This document shows positions 35,895-43,760 of a stretch of 64,000 bases of DNA, piece by piece. Position numbers and translations under genes: made by a program. Under the pieces are notes generated by a model. That model saw only the letters and a program-made list of their open reading frames with translations. It searched no databases and was not told the DNA's origin. The first letter of the stretch is position 1. Each line of letters begins with the position of its first letter. The DNA is taken from assembly GCF_010092985.1 (NCBI RefSeq), contig NZ_CP048106.1, positions 3,697,001-3,761,000 of the forward strand. The letters run 5' to 3'. This DNA comes from Pontibacter pudoricolor (lineage in GTDB: Bacteria; Bacteroidota; Bacteroidia; Cytophagales; Hymenobacteraceae).

Positions 35895-36152
35895 ATGATA
35901 AGACCAGAAAGACCTAAAACCAATACCAGTTTCCTTGCAAAATTTGTAAAAATTTTCGGGCTGCTGATGACTACCTTGTATATTGTATTAGGTGTGTACC
36001 TGATCTTTACAGACGAGCAATCCTCGGGCCTGAACATACCTTCGAAGTTTAGATACATACTTGGTGGCGTATTGATATTGTATGGCATTTTCAGGTTTAT
36101 AAGAGTATACCAGACCAGTTCCCAAAAAGATAGAAGAAGGTATGAAGAATAA
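35895..36152 (+). CDS. Small hypothetical protein with two transmembrane helices
   Basis: 85 residues. Helix 1 is at about 19-40 (KIFGLLMTTLYIVLGVYLIF) and helix 2 at about 54-70 (YILGGVLILYGIFRFI), with basic ends. It overlaps the PstS-like gene by 11 bases, so it is translated with it. Family not recognised, though such a small protein ahead of the PstS-like gene looks like a fixed partner. Confidence 0.75.
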   Translation: MIRPERPKTNTSFLAKFVKIFGLLMTTLYIVLGVYLIFTDEQSSGLNIPSKFRYILGGVLILYGIFRFIRVYQTSSQKDRRRYEE

Positions 36153-37083
36153 ATTCTGGGCAGTCCTGCTCGCTGCAGGTTCACTTGTATACACAGGCTG
36201 TGGTAACAAGTCCGGCGATGCCCCAACTGATACCCCTACATCAGGTAAGGTAAAAATCAGCGTTGACGAATCTTTTAAGCCAATTATTGAAACTCAGGTT
36301 AGCACTTTTGAGGGGATTTATAAGCGTGCTGACGTAGAAGCTGTGTATAAGCCCGAAGGAGATGTTATAAAAGATATGCTGAATGACAGTATCAGGGTAA
36401 TCGTGCTGTCGCGGAAGCTGACCCCGGAAGAAGAGGCCGTTATAGAAAAGAAAAAAAGAATACCCAGAATTACGAAAATAGCGATAGATGCCGTTGCTGT
36501 AATCGTGAACAGAAGCAACCCGGACTCGCTGCTTACACTTGACGAGTTAAAATCCATCTTTGGTGGCAAAACAAAATCCTGGAAGCAACTAAACAAGGAT
36601 AGCAAATTAAAAGACATAACTATAGTTTTCGATAACAATAATTCGGGAACAGCGCGTTTTGTAAAAGATTCACTGATAGCGGATCATAAACTGCCATCAA
36701 ATACGTTTGCAGCCGAATCGCATGCAGCACTGATAGACTATGTAGAGAAAAATGAGAACGCACTTGGTGTTATCGGAGTGAACTGGATCAGCGATTTTGA
36801 TGACAGCACAGTAGTAGGTTTCCAGAACAGAATTAAAGTTGTAGGTATAAGTGCAGAACCTTTACCACGCACTACAGAAAGTTATTACCAGCCTTATCAG
36901 GCCTACATTGCACAAGGCACATACCCTCTGCGCCGGTATCTTTATATCATAAGTACAGAAGGCCGCGCCGGCCTTGGCACAGGTTTTGCATCATACGTTG
37001 CAGGAGACAAGGGACAACGTATAATACTTAAATCGGGCCTGGTGCCTGCCACAATGCCAGTACGCGTAATTGGCATACAATAA
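36142..37083 (+). CDS. PstS-like substrate-binding lipoprotein
   Basis: 313 residues. A lipobox VYTGC sets the lipidated Cys near residue 17. The rest matches the PBP-like phosphate-binding fold: VKISVDESFKPIIETQVSTFE, the KSWKQLN segment and SGTARFVKDSL (a phosphate-loop-like Ser/Thr cluster). No pstC, pstA or pstB is in the window, so it is probably not part of a normal phosphate ABC importer. It sits behind the Ton genes and before a TPR protein, so it may act with the Ton system. The ligand is not shown. Confidence 0.85.
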   Translation: MKNKFWAVLLAAGSLVYTGCGNKSGDAPTDTPTSGKVKISVDESFKPIIETQVSTFEGIYKRADVEAVYKPEGDVIKDMLNDSIRVIVLSRKLTPEEEAVIEKKKRIPRITKIAIDAVAVIVNRSNPDSLLTLDELKSIFGGKTKSWKQLNKDSKLKDITIVFDNNNSGTARFVKDSLIADHKLPSNTFAAESHAALIDYVEKNENALGVIGVNWISDFDDSTVVGFQNRIKVVGISAEPLPRTTESYYQPYQAYIAQGTYPLRRYLYIISTEGRAGLGTGFASYVAGDKGQRIILKSGLVPATMPVRVIGIQ

Positions 37084-37142
37084 ACGAAGAACCTTAACTC
37101 AATTTTAGTACATTTTAATATAACCTTAACAAGCAGATTACA

Positions 37143-38786
37143 ATGACAAACAACTGGAAGTATATCCTTCTGATGGCCACTGCCTTTCCAACTGCTGCTG
37201 CTTTTGCACAGTCAGGAGATGCGGGAAAGAAAGCATTAGACCTGGAGCGCTATGAAGAGGCAAAATCTATCTATAAAAAGCAGCTTAACGATAAGAAAGC
37301 AGATAATGCTTACTATGCATTAGGTAATATATATCTTAAAACTGAAAAGTTAGATTCAGCTACTTATTACTTTAACCAGGGCATAGCCAAAAACAAAAAG
37401 TCGGCAATCAACTTTGCCGGTTTAGGTAAAGTTGCTATGGACCAGGGAAACAGAGCCGAAGCCGAAAAGCAATTTTCGCAGGCACTTAAGCTTAGCAAGT
37501 CTAAAGATGCAGATGTGCTTGCAGCTGTAGCAGAGGGCTATTTAAGTGCTCCGGAGCGTACAGATGCCGATCTGCAGAAAGCTATAGGTTACCTGCAGAC
37601 AGCTGTTCAGCGTGATAAAAACAATACAACGGCTTACCTGATGCTGGGTGATGCTCAACTCGACCTTAAAAAAGGTGGTGAAGCGATGACCAGCTACGAT
37701 AACGCTATCCGAATTGACGGCAACAATCCGAAAGCTTACCTGAGAAGAGGCCAGTTATATACCAGATCAAGAAACTATACGGAAGCTGAGCAGGCATTCC
37801 AGAAAGCGATCGAGATCGATCCTAACTATGCGCCGGCTTACAGAGACCTTGGTGAACTATACTATTTTGCCGGTCAGTACGACAAAGCACTATCTACATT
37901 TAAAAAGTATGTTGATATGGCTGAGGATTCTCCTGAAACCAAAGCAAAATATGCATCATTCCTGTTCCTGACGAAAAACTATGACCAGACGCTGAAAGAG
38001 GTGCAGGAAGTTCTGAAGACTGATCCGGACAATACTGTAATGAACCGTCTACAGGCTTATTCTTATTTAGAATTAGGCCAGCCAGACAAAGCATTACAGG
38101 CTATGGAAAGCTACATACAAAAAGTTGGTAAGGATAAGCTTATTGCTGAAGACTATGAGTACTATGGCCGTATCCTGAGCAAAAATAACCAGCACGCCAA
38201 AGCTACTGAGAACCTGCAGAAGGCACTTGATATGAACCCTGATAAGGTAGAGCTTTACCAGGAACTTGCTTCGGCTTACGCCAAAGCGGGCCAGTATGAT
38301 AAAGCTGTAGCAGTTTACAACAAGAAGCGTGAGAAAACGGAGCCTTCAAATGCTGACTTCTACTACATGGGTAATATCTACATGCAGGCAGGTGCGGAAG
38401 CAAGAGAAGCTAAAAACGAGCAGAAAGCTATAGAATTCTTTAAGAAGGCTGATGAGACATATGCAAACGTTACAACAAGTAACCCTACGTATGCATATGG
38501 TCATTACTGGAGAGGACTTGCGAATGCTAACCTGGATACTGAAAGCACAGGTGGTTTAGCTAAGCCTCACTTTGAGGAGTTTATTAAACTGGCTGGCGCT
38601 GAACCAGATAAGTATAAAGCTGCTTTGGTTGACGCTAATAACTATCTGGGTTACTACTATTATGTAGTTAAGCCAAACAGAGAATTGGCTGTTAAGCATT
38701 ACCAGGAAGTACTTAAGTTAGATGGCAGCAACGAACAGGCAAAAGCCGCTCTTGCTGAGATCAATAAGTCTGCTAAGAAAAAGTAA
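37143..38786 (+). CDS. Periplasmic tetratricopeptide repeat protein
   Basis: 547 residues with a signal peptide (cleavage after AFAQ, about 23). At least ten TPR units follow, for example YYALGNIYLKTEKLDSATYY, AYRDLGELYYFAGQYDKALS and LYQELASAYAKAGQYDKAVA. TPRs bind protein partners, so this is a periplasmic scaffold. It starts 59 bases after the PstS-like gene and is co-directional with the Ton genes, and this gene order recurs in other Bacteroidota as far as I recall. It ends in a very long perfect hairpin. Confidence 0.9.
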   Translation: MTNNWKYILLMATAFPTAAAFAQSGDAGKKALDLERYEEAKSIYKKQLNDKKADNAYYALGNIYLKTEKLDSATYYFNQGIAKNKKSAINFAGLGKVAMDQGNRAEAEKQFSQALKLSKSKDADVLAAVAEGYLSAPERTDADLQKAIGYLQTAVQRDKNNTTAYLMLGDAQLDLKKGGEAMTSYDNAIRIDGNNPKAYLRRGQLYTRSRNYTEAEQAFQKAIEIDPNYAPAYRDLGELYYFAGQYDKALSTFKKYVDMAEDSPETKAKYASFLFLTKNYDQTLKEVQEVLKTDPDNTVMNRLQAYSYLELGQPDKALQAMESYIQKVGKDKLIAEDYEYYGRILSKNNQHAKATENLQKALDMNPDKVELYQELASAYAKAGQYDKAVAVYNKKREKTEPSNADFYYMGNIYMQAGAEAREAKNEQKAIEFFKKADETYANVTTSNPTYAYGHYWRGLANANLDTESTGGLAKPHFEEFIKLAGAEPDKYKAALVDANNYLGYYYYVVKPNRELAVKHYQEVLKLDGSNEQAKAALAEINKSAKKK

Positions 38787-38800
38787 GCTACCAGCTAGCT

Positions 38801-38855
38801 ACCTATAAAACAGGAAAGCCTGCTCCACTGGAGCAGGCTTTCCTGTTTTATAGGT
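38801..38855. terminator. 55-base perfect palindrome, strong terminator
   Basis: Two 27-base arms, exact complements, surround a single C at 38828. The left arm ends GCCTGCTCCA. The stem includes TTTCCTGTTTT on both strands, so it can stop transcription from either side. The arms are far longer than a usual terminator stem. Confidence 0.88.
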
Positions 38856-39079
38856 AAACCGAAGCTCATAATGTAAACCTTTCATGCTTACGGATTCTTC
38901 TCCTTTAGACCAGCATTAAGCCGCACTTCTGGTTGGTACTCACCACTTTCTGTTCCTCTCACTAAAATTAAGAGGTAACTGCCAGATCTTTCCAGGATCA
39001 AGGTGAGTACTCTAATACCATTTGCTAAAGAAAGTTATTTGTCTTTGCTATAGTTGAAGTTATAGTTACATAATCTATG

Positions 39080-39140
39080 ATGCTGGCGCGAGCGTCCTCG
39101 CTCGTGTTTAACTATGGCGTTGAGTCTCCTGACTCAACTG
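39080..39140 (+). repeat. Paired-hairpin repeat, TCCT-core form
   Basis: TGCTGGCGCGAGCGTCCTCG with CTCGTG makes one hairpin and GTTGAGTCTCCTGACTCAAC a second. The same frame with other cores is at 55618-55680. Confidence 0.75.
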
Positions 39141-39422
39141 GCCCGTCAGGGACAGGCATTGTCTGAACCGGGATTAAGGGAGATTTAAGGGTTTTTTGGG
39201 ATTGGGCTACTACTTTAGTTTTGGCTATAGTTCAATAGTTGTGGTTTTACCCCTTCCCAGCCTTCCCCTAAAAACAGGGGAAGGAGCTTTTGGCCTTTGC
39301 TATAGTTTAGGTTATAGTTTTATTGCTGCTGTTTTAACCCACCCCTGCCCTCCCAAGAGGGGAATTTCTGCCTTTGCTATAGTTTGACTTGTAGTTCTAT
39401 AGTTACAGTCCATCCACGGACA

Positions 39423-39442
39423 GGACAGGTCGCCACCTGTCC
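39423..39442 (-). repeat. REP palindrome copy 4, one central mismatch
   Basis: GGACAGGTCGCCACCTGTCC, followed by CTACGG, in the same orientation as copy 2. It lies 36 kb from the RAYT gene. Confidence 0.85.
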
Positions 39443-39522
39443 CTACGGAAATACAGCCACGATATTGCGATGCAACTATAGCTGTTCAAACAAACTATAG
39501 TTTAACTATCGAACTGATCGCA

Positions 39523-39618
39523 GTCTTTGGGTTGAGCGCCTTTGCTTTGTTGCGGTGCCGCCAGGCAACACGAGCAGAGCGAGGGTAGCAAGAAAGCAGC
39601 AGCGCGATACCTAAAGAC
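39523..39618. repeat. 96-base element with imperfect terminal inverted repeats
   Basis: GTCTTTGGGTTGAGCG (39523-39538) and CGCGATACCTAAAGAC (39603-39618) pair at 12 of 16 positions. Internal segments GCTTTGTTGC and GCAAGAAAGC can pair too. It looks like a small non-autonomous element or a structured RNA. Confidence 0.55.
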
Positions 39619-39739
39619 GAGGCCTCCCGGCCGTGAGGGCACCAAAGTTAGATTGAAACTATAGGTAAGTAGAGCTCCCAGGATTAGAAGCAGCTATAAA
39701 AGAAAAGGCTAGGTTTGAAAAGTAGAGTAGCAAACTATA

Positions 39740-39860
39740 GAACTCAGATTTCTCACGGTGTTCGAAATGGCAAAAGAAAAACTATAGAATCAAGATTTCT
39801 CACAGATAGACCGGCTTTTTCCGACTCGCGTCTCAAGAATACTCAAAATGACAAAGGAGA
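39740..39860. repeat. Two TGTCATTTCGAA...GAGAAATCT-type repeats
   Basis: Read on the minus strand, 39746-39773 is a degenerate form of the TGTCATTTCGAAcgaagtgAGAAATCT repeat that is widespread in Bacteroidota; a longer version lies at 39790-39858. Both are next to CTATAGAA motifs. Confidence 0.65.
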
Positions 39861-39985
39861 AACTATAGCACAAATAACATACCTTAACTGACGCCTTGTA
39901 TGAAATAACTATAAGCTTCAGATCAAACCTATCAACCAGTCAATCAATTATTAGGCTAATGGCAGGCGGTCTCGTAAAAAAGAAG

Positions 39986-39993
39986 TAATTTTG
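39986..39993 (+). promoter_or_regulatory. Candidate -7 box (TAATTTTG) for era
   Basis: It matches TAnnTTTG 19 bases ahead of the era ATG. No -33 box is clear. Confidence 0.4.
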
Positions 39994-40012
39994 CATCCTT
40001 AAATTTCAGAGT

Positions 40013-40900
40013 ATGGCAGAGACTCCGCACAAGGCCGGTTTTGTAAGTATAGTTGGTAAGCCGAACGTAGGTAAATCTACGCTGATGAATGCGCTGGTGG
40101 GCGAAAAGCTATCCATTATCACATCAAAGGCACAGACTACGCGCCACCGCATCATGGGTATTTTGAATGGCGACGACTTCCAGATCGTGTACTCAGATAC
40201 GCCCGGCATCATTAAACCACAGTATGCCCTGCACGAGTCGATGATGAGCTTTGTGCGCACCTCGCTGGAGGATGCGGATGTAATTCTGTTTGTAACGGAT
40301 ATTTATGAGCAGCACGACGAAGATGATGTGATCAAAAGACTGCAATATGCGCAGGTGCCTATTCTGTTACTGATAAACAAAATTGACCAGGCGACAGAAG
40401 AGGAGGTAAACGAAAAAGTAGCGTACTGGCAGGAGAAAATGAACCCGACGGAAATTCACCCGATATCGGCACTTCACAACTTTGGTTTAGATCAATTATT
40501 TACCCGCCTGCTGCATTATTTACCGGAACATCCGGCCTTTTACCCGAAAGATGAACTGACTGACAAGCCTGAGCGTTTCTTTGTGTCGGAGATCATCAGG
40601 GAGAAGATTTTCCTGAACTATAAAAAAGAGATTCCTTATAGTTGCGAAGTGGTGATAGAGGAGTTTAAAGAGGAAGAAGAGATCATCCGTATCAGGGCTG
40701 AAATAAGTGTGGAACGCAAAAGCCAGAAAGGCATTGTGATCGGCAATAAAGGCGAAGCCCTGAAAAAGGTGGGTACACAGGCCCGTATTGATATGGAACA
40801 GTTCTTCCAGAAAAAGATATTTCTTGATTTGTATGTGCGCGTGAACGAAAACTGGCGAACAGACCAAAAGCTTTTAAGGCGATTTGGCTATAACGAGTAA
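40013..40900 (+). CDS. era: GTPase Era
   Basis: 295 residues. Era binds the 3' end of 16S rRNA and helps mature the small ribosomal subunit. The G1 motif GKPNVGKST lies near residues 11-19, the G3 motif is DTPG, the G4 motif is NKID, and the C-terminal KH domain has VERKSQKGIVIGNKGEALKKVG. It is separated from der by 70 bases in the same direction, a pairing often seen. Confidence 0.97.
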   Translation: MAETPHKAGFVSIVGKPNVGKSTLMNALVGEKLSIITSKAQTTRHRIMGILNGDDFQIVYSDTPGIIKPQYALHESMMSFVRTSLEDADVILFVTDIYEQHDEDDVIKRLQYAQVPILLLINKIDQATEEEVNEKVAYWQEKMNPTEIHPISALHNFGLDQLFTRLLHYLPEHPAFYPKDELTDKPERFFVSEIIREKIFLNYKKEIPYSCEVVIEEFKEEEEIIRIRAEISVERKSQKGIVIGNKGEALKKVGTQARIDMEQFFQKKIFLDLYVRVNENWRTDQKLLRRFGYNE

Positions 40901-40970
40901 GTAGGCGCATGTAGTAAAGCTTCGGGGCAAGGTGCTCCGGGGGCACTTTAATTATTTTATACACTTAATA

Positions 40971-42284
40971 ATGTCAACAAACATTATTGCTATTGTAGGT
41001 CGCCCAAATGTGGGTAAATCTACTTTATTTAACCGCCTTGTCGGACGTCGGCAGGCTATTATGGATAACGAAAGCGGCGTAACCCGCGACAGAAGCTACG
41101 GCCACGGTGAGTGGTGCGGTAAGTACTTTACTGTGATCGATACTGGTGGCTACGTACACGGCTCCGACGATATTTTTGAAGGTGAAATTAACAAGCAGGT
41201 AGAGCTGGCCATTAAAGAAGCCGATGTGATCCTGTTTATGGTAGACGTGGATGCCGGCCTTACAGGTCTGGACGAAGAATTTGCCAGCGTATTGCGTCGC
41301 TCAGATAAGCCAATTTATGTAGTAGCCAACAAAGCCGATACAAACGCACGTGCGCACCAGGTAGGCGAGTTTTACTCCTTGGGTATTGATGGAGAGATCT
41401 TCGCTATTTCCTCGCAGAGCGGTTCCGGAACCGGTGACCTGCTGGATGAAGTAGTAAAGCACTTTAAAGACGAAGGCATCGAAGACCCTACTGCCGGTAT
41501 TCCTAAGATTGCAGTACTTGGCCGCCCAAATGTTGGTAAATCATCTTTTGTGAATTTGCTGCTGGGCGTAGAGCGTAACATAGTTACAGATATTGCCGGA
41601 ACAACCCGCGATGCCATCCATTCGCACTACAATGCATTTGGTAAAGAGTTTATTATAGTTGATACCGCTGGTCTGCGCCGTAAGAGCAAGGTAAGCGAAG
41701 ACATCGAGTTTTATTCAGTGATGCGCTCAGTACGCGCTCTGGAAGACGCCGATGTTTGTATCGTGATGCTGGATGCCACCCGTGGAATTGAAGCGCAGGA
41801 TGTAAACATCATTACCCTGGCCGAAAAGAACCGCAAAGGCATTGTTATACTGGTAAACAAGTGGGACTTAGTTGAGAAAGATACCAACTCAACGAAAGAG
41901 TTTGAAGAGGAGATACTGGATAAGATTGCGCCAATAAAGTATGTGCCGGTTATCTTTACTTCGGTGCTTACCAAGCAGCGTATACACAAAGCTATTGAGG
42001 TAGCCATGGAAGTGTACGATAACAAGACACAGAAAATACCTACTTCTAAATTAAACGATGCCCTGCTGCCTGATATTGACAGGTATCCGCCGCCAGCCAT
42101 TAAGGGTAAGTTTATCAGAATTAAGTATGTAACGCAGTTGCCGACGCATAACCCTACATTTGCCTTTTTCTGTAACCTGCCACAGTACATCAAAGAGCCT
42201 TATACGCGTTATCTTGAGAACCGCATACGGGAGCATTTTGGCTTTAAAGGCGTGCCGATAAAGGTCTTGTTCAAAAAGAAATAA
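40971..42284 (+). CDS. der: Ribosome biogenesis GTPase Der (EngA)
   Basis: 437 residues from the ATG at 40971; an in-frame ATG at 40932 would add 13 non-conserved residues. Two GTPase domains in tandem, each with GRPNVGKS (near residues 9 and 182), then DTGGYV and DTAGLRRK as G3 motifs, and NKAD and NKWD as G4 motifs. A KH-like C-terminal domain ends the protein. Der is needed for assembly of the 50S subunit. Together with era this is a ribosome-assembly pair. Confidence 0.97.
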   Translation: MSTNIIAIVGRPNVGKSTLFNRLVGRRQAIMDNESGVTRDRSYGHGEWCGKYFTVIDTGGYVHGSDDIFEGEINKQVELAIKEADVILFMVDVDAGLTGLDEEFASVLRRSDKPIYVVANKADTNARAHQVGEFYSLGIDGEIFAISSQSGSGTGDLLDEVVKHFKDEGIEDPTAGIPKIAVLGRPNVGKSSFVNLLLGVERNIVTDIAGTTRDAIHSHYNAFGKEFIIVDTAGLRRKSKVSEDIEFYSVMRSVRALEDADVCIVMLDATRGIEAQDVNIITLAEKNRKGIVILVNKWDLVEKDTNSTKEFEEEILDKIAPIKYVPVIFTSVLTKQRIHKAIEVAMEVYDNKTQKIPTSKLNDALLPDIDRYPPPAIKGKFIRIKYVTQLPTHNPTFAFFCNLPQYIKEPYTRYLENRIREHFGFKGVPIKVLFKKK

Positions 42285-42324
42285 AAAATAAATAGAAGAA
42301 GATTAGAGTATTAGAATATAGTTC

Positions 42325-42332
42325 TATATTTG
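42325..42332 (+). promoter_or_regulatory. Candidate -7 box (TATATTTG) for the first small lipoprotein
   Basis: It matches TAnnTTTG 31 bases before the ATG at 42364. Confidence 0.4.
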
Positions 42333-42363
42333 TAACTCGTTTTCAAAAAAACAACAAAACATC

Positions 42364-42555
42364 ATGAAAAAAGTATTCGGTTTATTATTCGTTGCTGGTC
42401 TTTTCGCTTTCGCATCTTGCAACAATGCAGAAGAAACAGCTACTGAAGTTGAAACTACTGAAACTACAGTAGAAGAAACTGTAGTTGAAGACACAACTTC
42501 AATGGAAGTTGACACTACAACTGTTCCAGTTGATTCAGCTTCTGCTGCTCTTTAA
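42364..42555 (+). CDS. Tiny acidic lipoprotein, copy 1
   Basis: 63 residues with a lipobox FASC (Cys at 19). After it comes a low-complexity tail of Glu, Thr and Val (EETATEVETTETTVEETVVE) ending DTTTVPVDSASAAL. The mature protein is about 45 residues. It shares with the next gene the leader (FAFASC against FSFASC), the acidic body and a DTTTV motif, so the two are paralogues. Function unknown. Its own promoter box and terminator suggest strong independent expression. Confidence 0.8.
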   Translation: MKKVFGLLFVAGLFAFASCNNAEETATEVETTETTVEETVVEDTTSMEVDTTTVPVDSASAAL

Positions 42556-42593
42556 TTAGCAACAGTAACCGCCTGGCGCATGGCCAGGGAAAG

Positions 42594-42625
42594 AAAAGGC
42601 ACCTGAGTTATCAGGTGCCTTTTTG
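42594..42625 (+). terminator. Terminator after tiny lipoprotein 1
   Basis: AAAAGGCACCTGA and TCAGGTGCCTTTT form a 13 bp stem with a 4-base loop, followed by further Ts. Confidence 0.92.
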
Positions 42626-42752
42626 CTTTTAAAACTATATATTTTAAAACTATATAGATGTATTCCCGTATTCGTTGTCATGTTCGCTGAAAGCTTTTTT
42701 ACTTAAAAGCAGGCAGCTATAATACATGGATTTTAACCAAAACAAATACATC

Positions 42753-42935
42753 ATGAAAAAGCCTATTTTTATGCTAATGGCCGCTGGCCTGTTCTCTTTT
42801 GCATCTTGCGATTCACCTGCTGAAAACCAGACAGAAGAAAATGCAGAGCAGATGGAAGATAATGCAGAAGAAGCTGCAGACGATATGGAAGATGCTGCAG
42901 ATGACATGGACGATACTACTACTGTTGTTCAATAA
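42753..42935 (+). CDS. Tiny acidic lipoprotein, copy 2
   Basis: 60 residues from the ATG at 42753 (an upstream ATG at 42726 gives no good signal). The lipobox FASC is at about residues 17-20. The tail is nearly all Glu, Asp, Met and Ala in a heptad-like pattern (EENAEQMEDNAEEAADDMED...) and ends DDTTTVVQ. A short acidic coiled coil on a lipid anchor is likely. Paralogue of the gene at 42364. Confidence 0.8.
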   Translation: MKKPIFMLMAAGLFSFASCDSPAENQTEENAEQMEDNAEEAADDMEDAADDMDDTTTVVQ

Positions 42936-42950
42936 GAAGTTACAAACAAT

Positions 42951-42994
42951 AACTATAAAGGCGGCTCTGGTATTCTGGAGCCGCCTTTATAGTT
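42951..42994. terminator. Bidirectional terminator flanked by AACTATA/TATAGTT
   Basis: AACTATAAAGGCGGCTC and its exact complement GAGCCGCCTTTATAGTT (17 bp stem) lie between convergent genes. The outer base pairs are the AACTATA motif itself. Confidence 0.9.
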
Positions 42995-43563
42995 TAAGTA
43001 CCCAGCCTCCGTTGCATCATGGCATTTAGTAACGCATAAAGTCGTTTGGGAGCCAGGGTACGCCAGTTTACCATTTCCAGGTTACCGCCATAGTTCATGT
43101 AATAGTCCAGGTTATAGTTCTTCATCTCGTTCAGTACAAAATCCTGGAAACCGATTGCCACGATCCAGCCATTTTCAATATCTTCAAACCATTCCTCGTA
43201 GTAATCGTCTTCGGAGCCATGGAAGTTAAATACGTTCTCGCCGATAAGGACAAAATGCTTAATGCCCTCGTGTAGCATCGGGTCTATAATGTTGCGCTTC
43301 AGTTTCATAATGTCGTTATGAAGCGTGTCGTTCCACTCGCCTATAAACTCGATCACGGCAAAGCCCAGCTCATAGTCTGTAAATAATATTTTAATGAATA
43401 GCGTTTCAGAATCCATCTCGTCCCATTGCGGATGGATGTAATAACCATAAATGGTATTGGTATATTGCGAAAGGTTATTTTCGGTGCCATACAGTGGCGA
43501 GCGCGGGTCTTCGGAAGCGCTGTATAGTTCCAGCCAGTTATAAAAAGGCTCTATTGTATGCAT
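42994..43563 (-). CDS. Conserved hypothetical cytoplasmic protein
   Basis: 189 residues, no signal peptide or membrane segment. It is rich in Trp, Tyr and Asp/Glu, with the stretch HFVLIGENVFNFHGSEDDYYEEW and the Tyr-rich NLDYYMNYGGNLEMVNWRTL. I think it is conserved in Bacteroidota, but no function is known to me. Monocistronic, ending in the shared terminator. Confidence 0.8.
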   Translation of the reverse strand: MHTIEPFYNWLELYSASEDPRSPLYGTENNLSQYTNTIYGYYIHPQWDEMDSETLFIKILFTDYELGFAVIEFIGEWNDTLHNDIMKLKRNIIDPMLHEGIKHFVLIGENVFNFHGSEDDYYEEWFEDIENGWIVAIGFQDFVLNEMKNYNLDYYMNYGGNLEMVNWRTLAPKRLYALLNAMMQRRLGT

Positions 43564-43760
43564 AAACGTAAAATTCTAACGTTAAAAGATAACACAGGCC
43601 ATGCTTGCTGTAGTTTACAAGATACCTGTTTCTTTTTTTGATATACTATCGCTTTAAACTATAGTTGTTGCATTAGAGTATAGTAGTGATAGTTTTATTT
43701 TAAGACCTGAAAGATAATAGCAGCGGCAATTTAATCCGCCATTTTACCCTTACAAATAGT

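Larger units (their letters stand above)
38787..40012. other. 1.2 kb gene-free repeat nest between the TPR gene and era
   Basis: No credible gene. From left to right: the 55-base palindrome; a 49-codon decayed-looking frame on the minus strand (38888-39034); a hairpin element with TCCTCG cores (39080-39140); a TGTCTGAACCGGGATT repeat fragment (about 39158); two near-tandem C-rich units (39229-39400); a REP-like palindrome (39423-39442); a TIR-bounded element (39523-39618); and two GATTTCTCAC repeats (39740-39860). Several ACTATAG motifs lie between them. Confidence 0.8.

Noticed and set aside
39196..39387. 63-residue open frame in the repeat nest
   Set aside because: It is made of the two C-rich repeat units, has no start signal and repeats itself.
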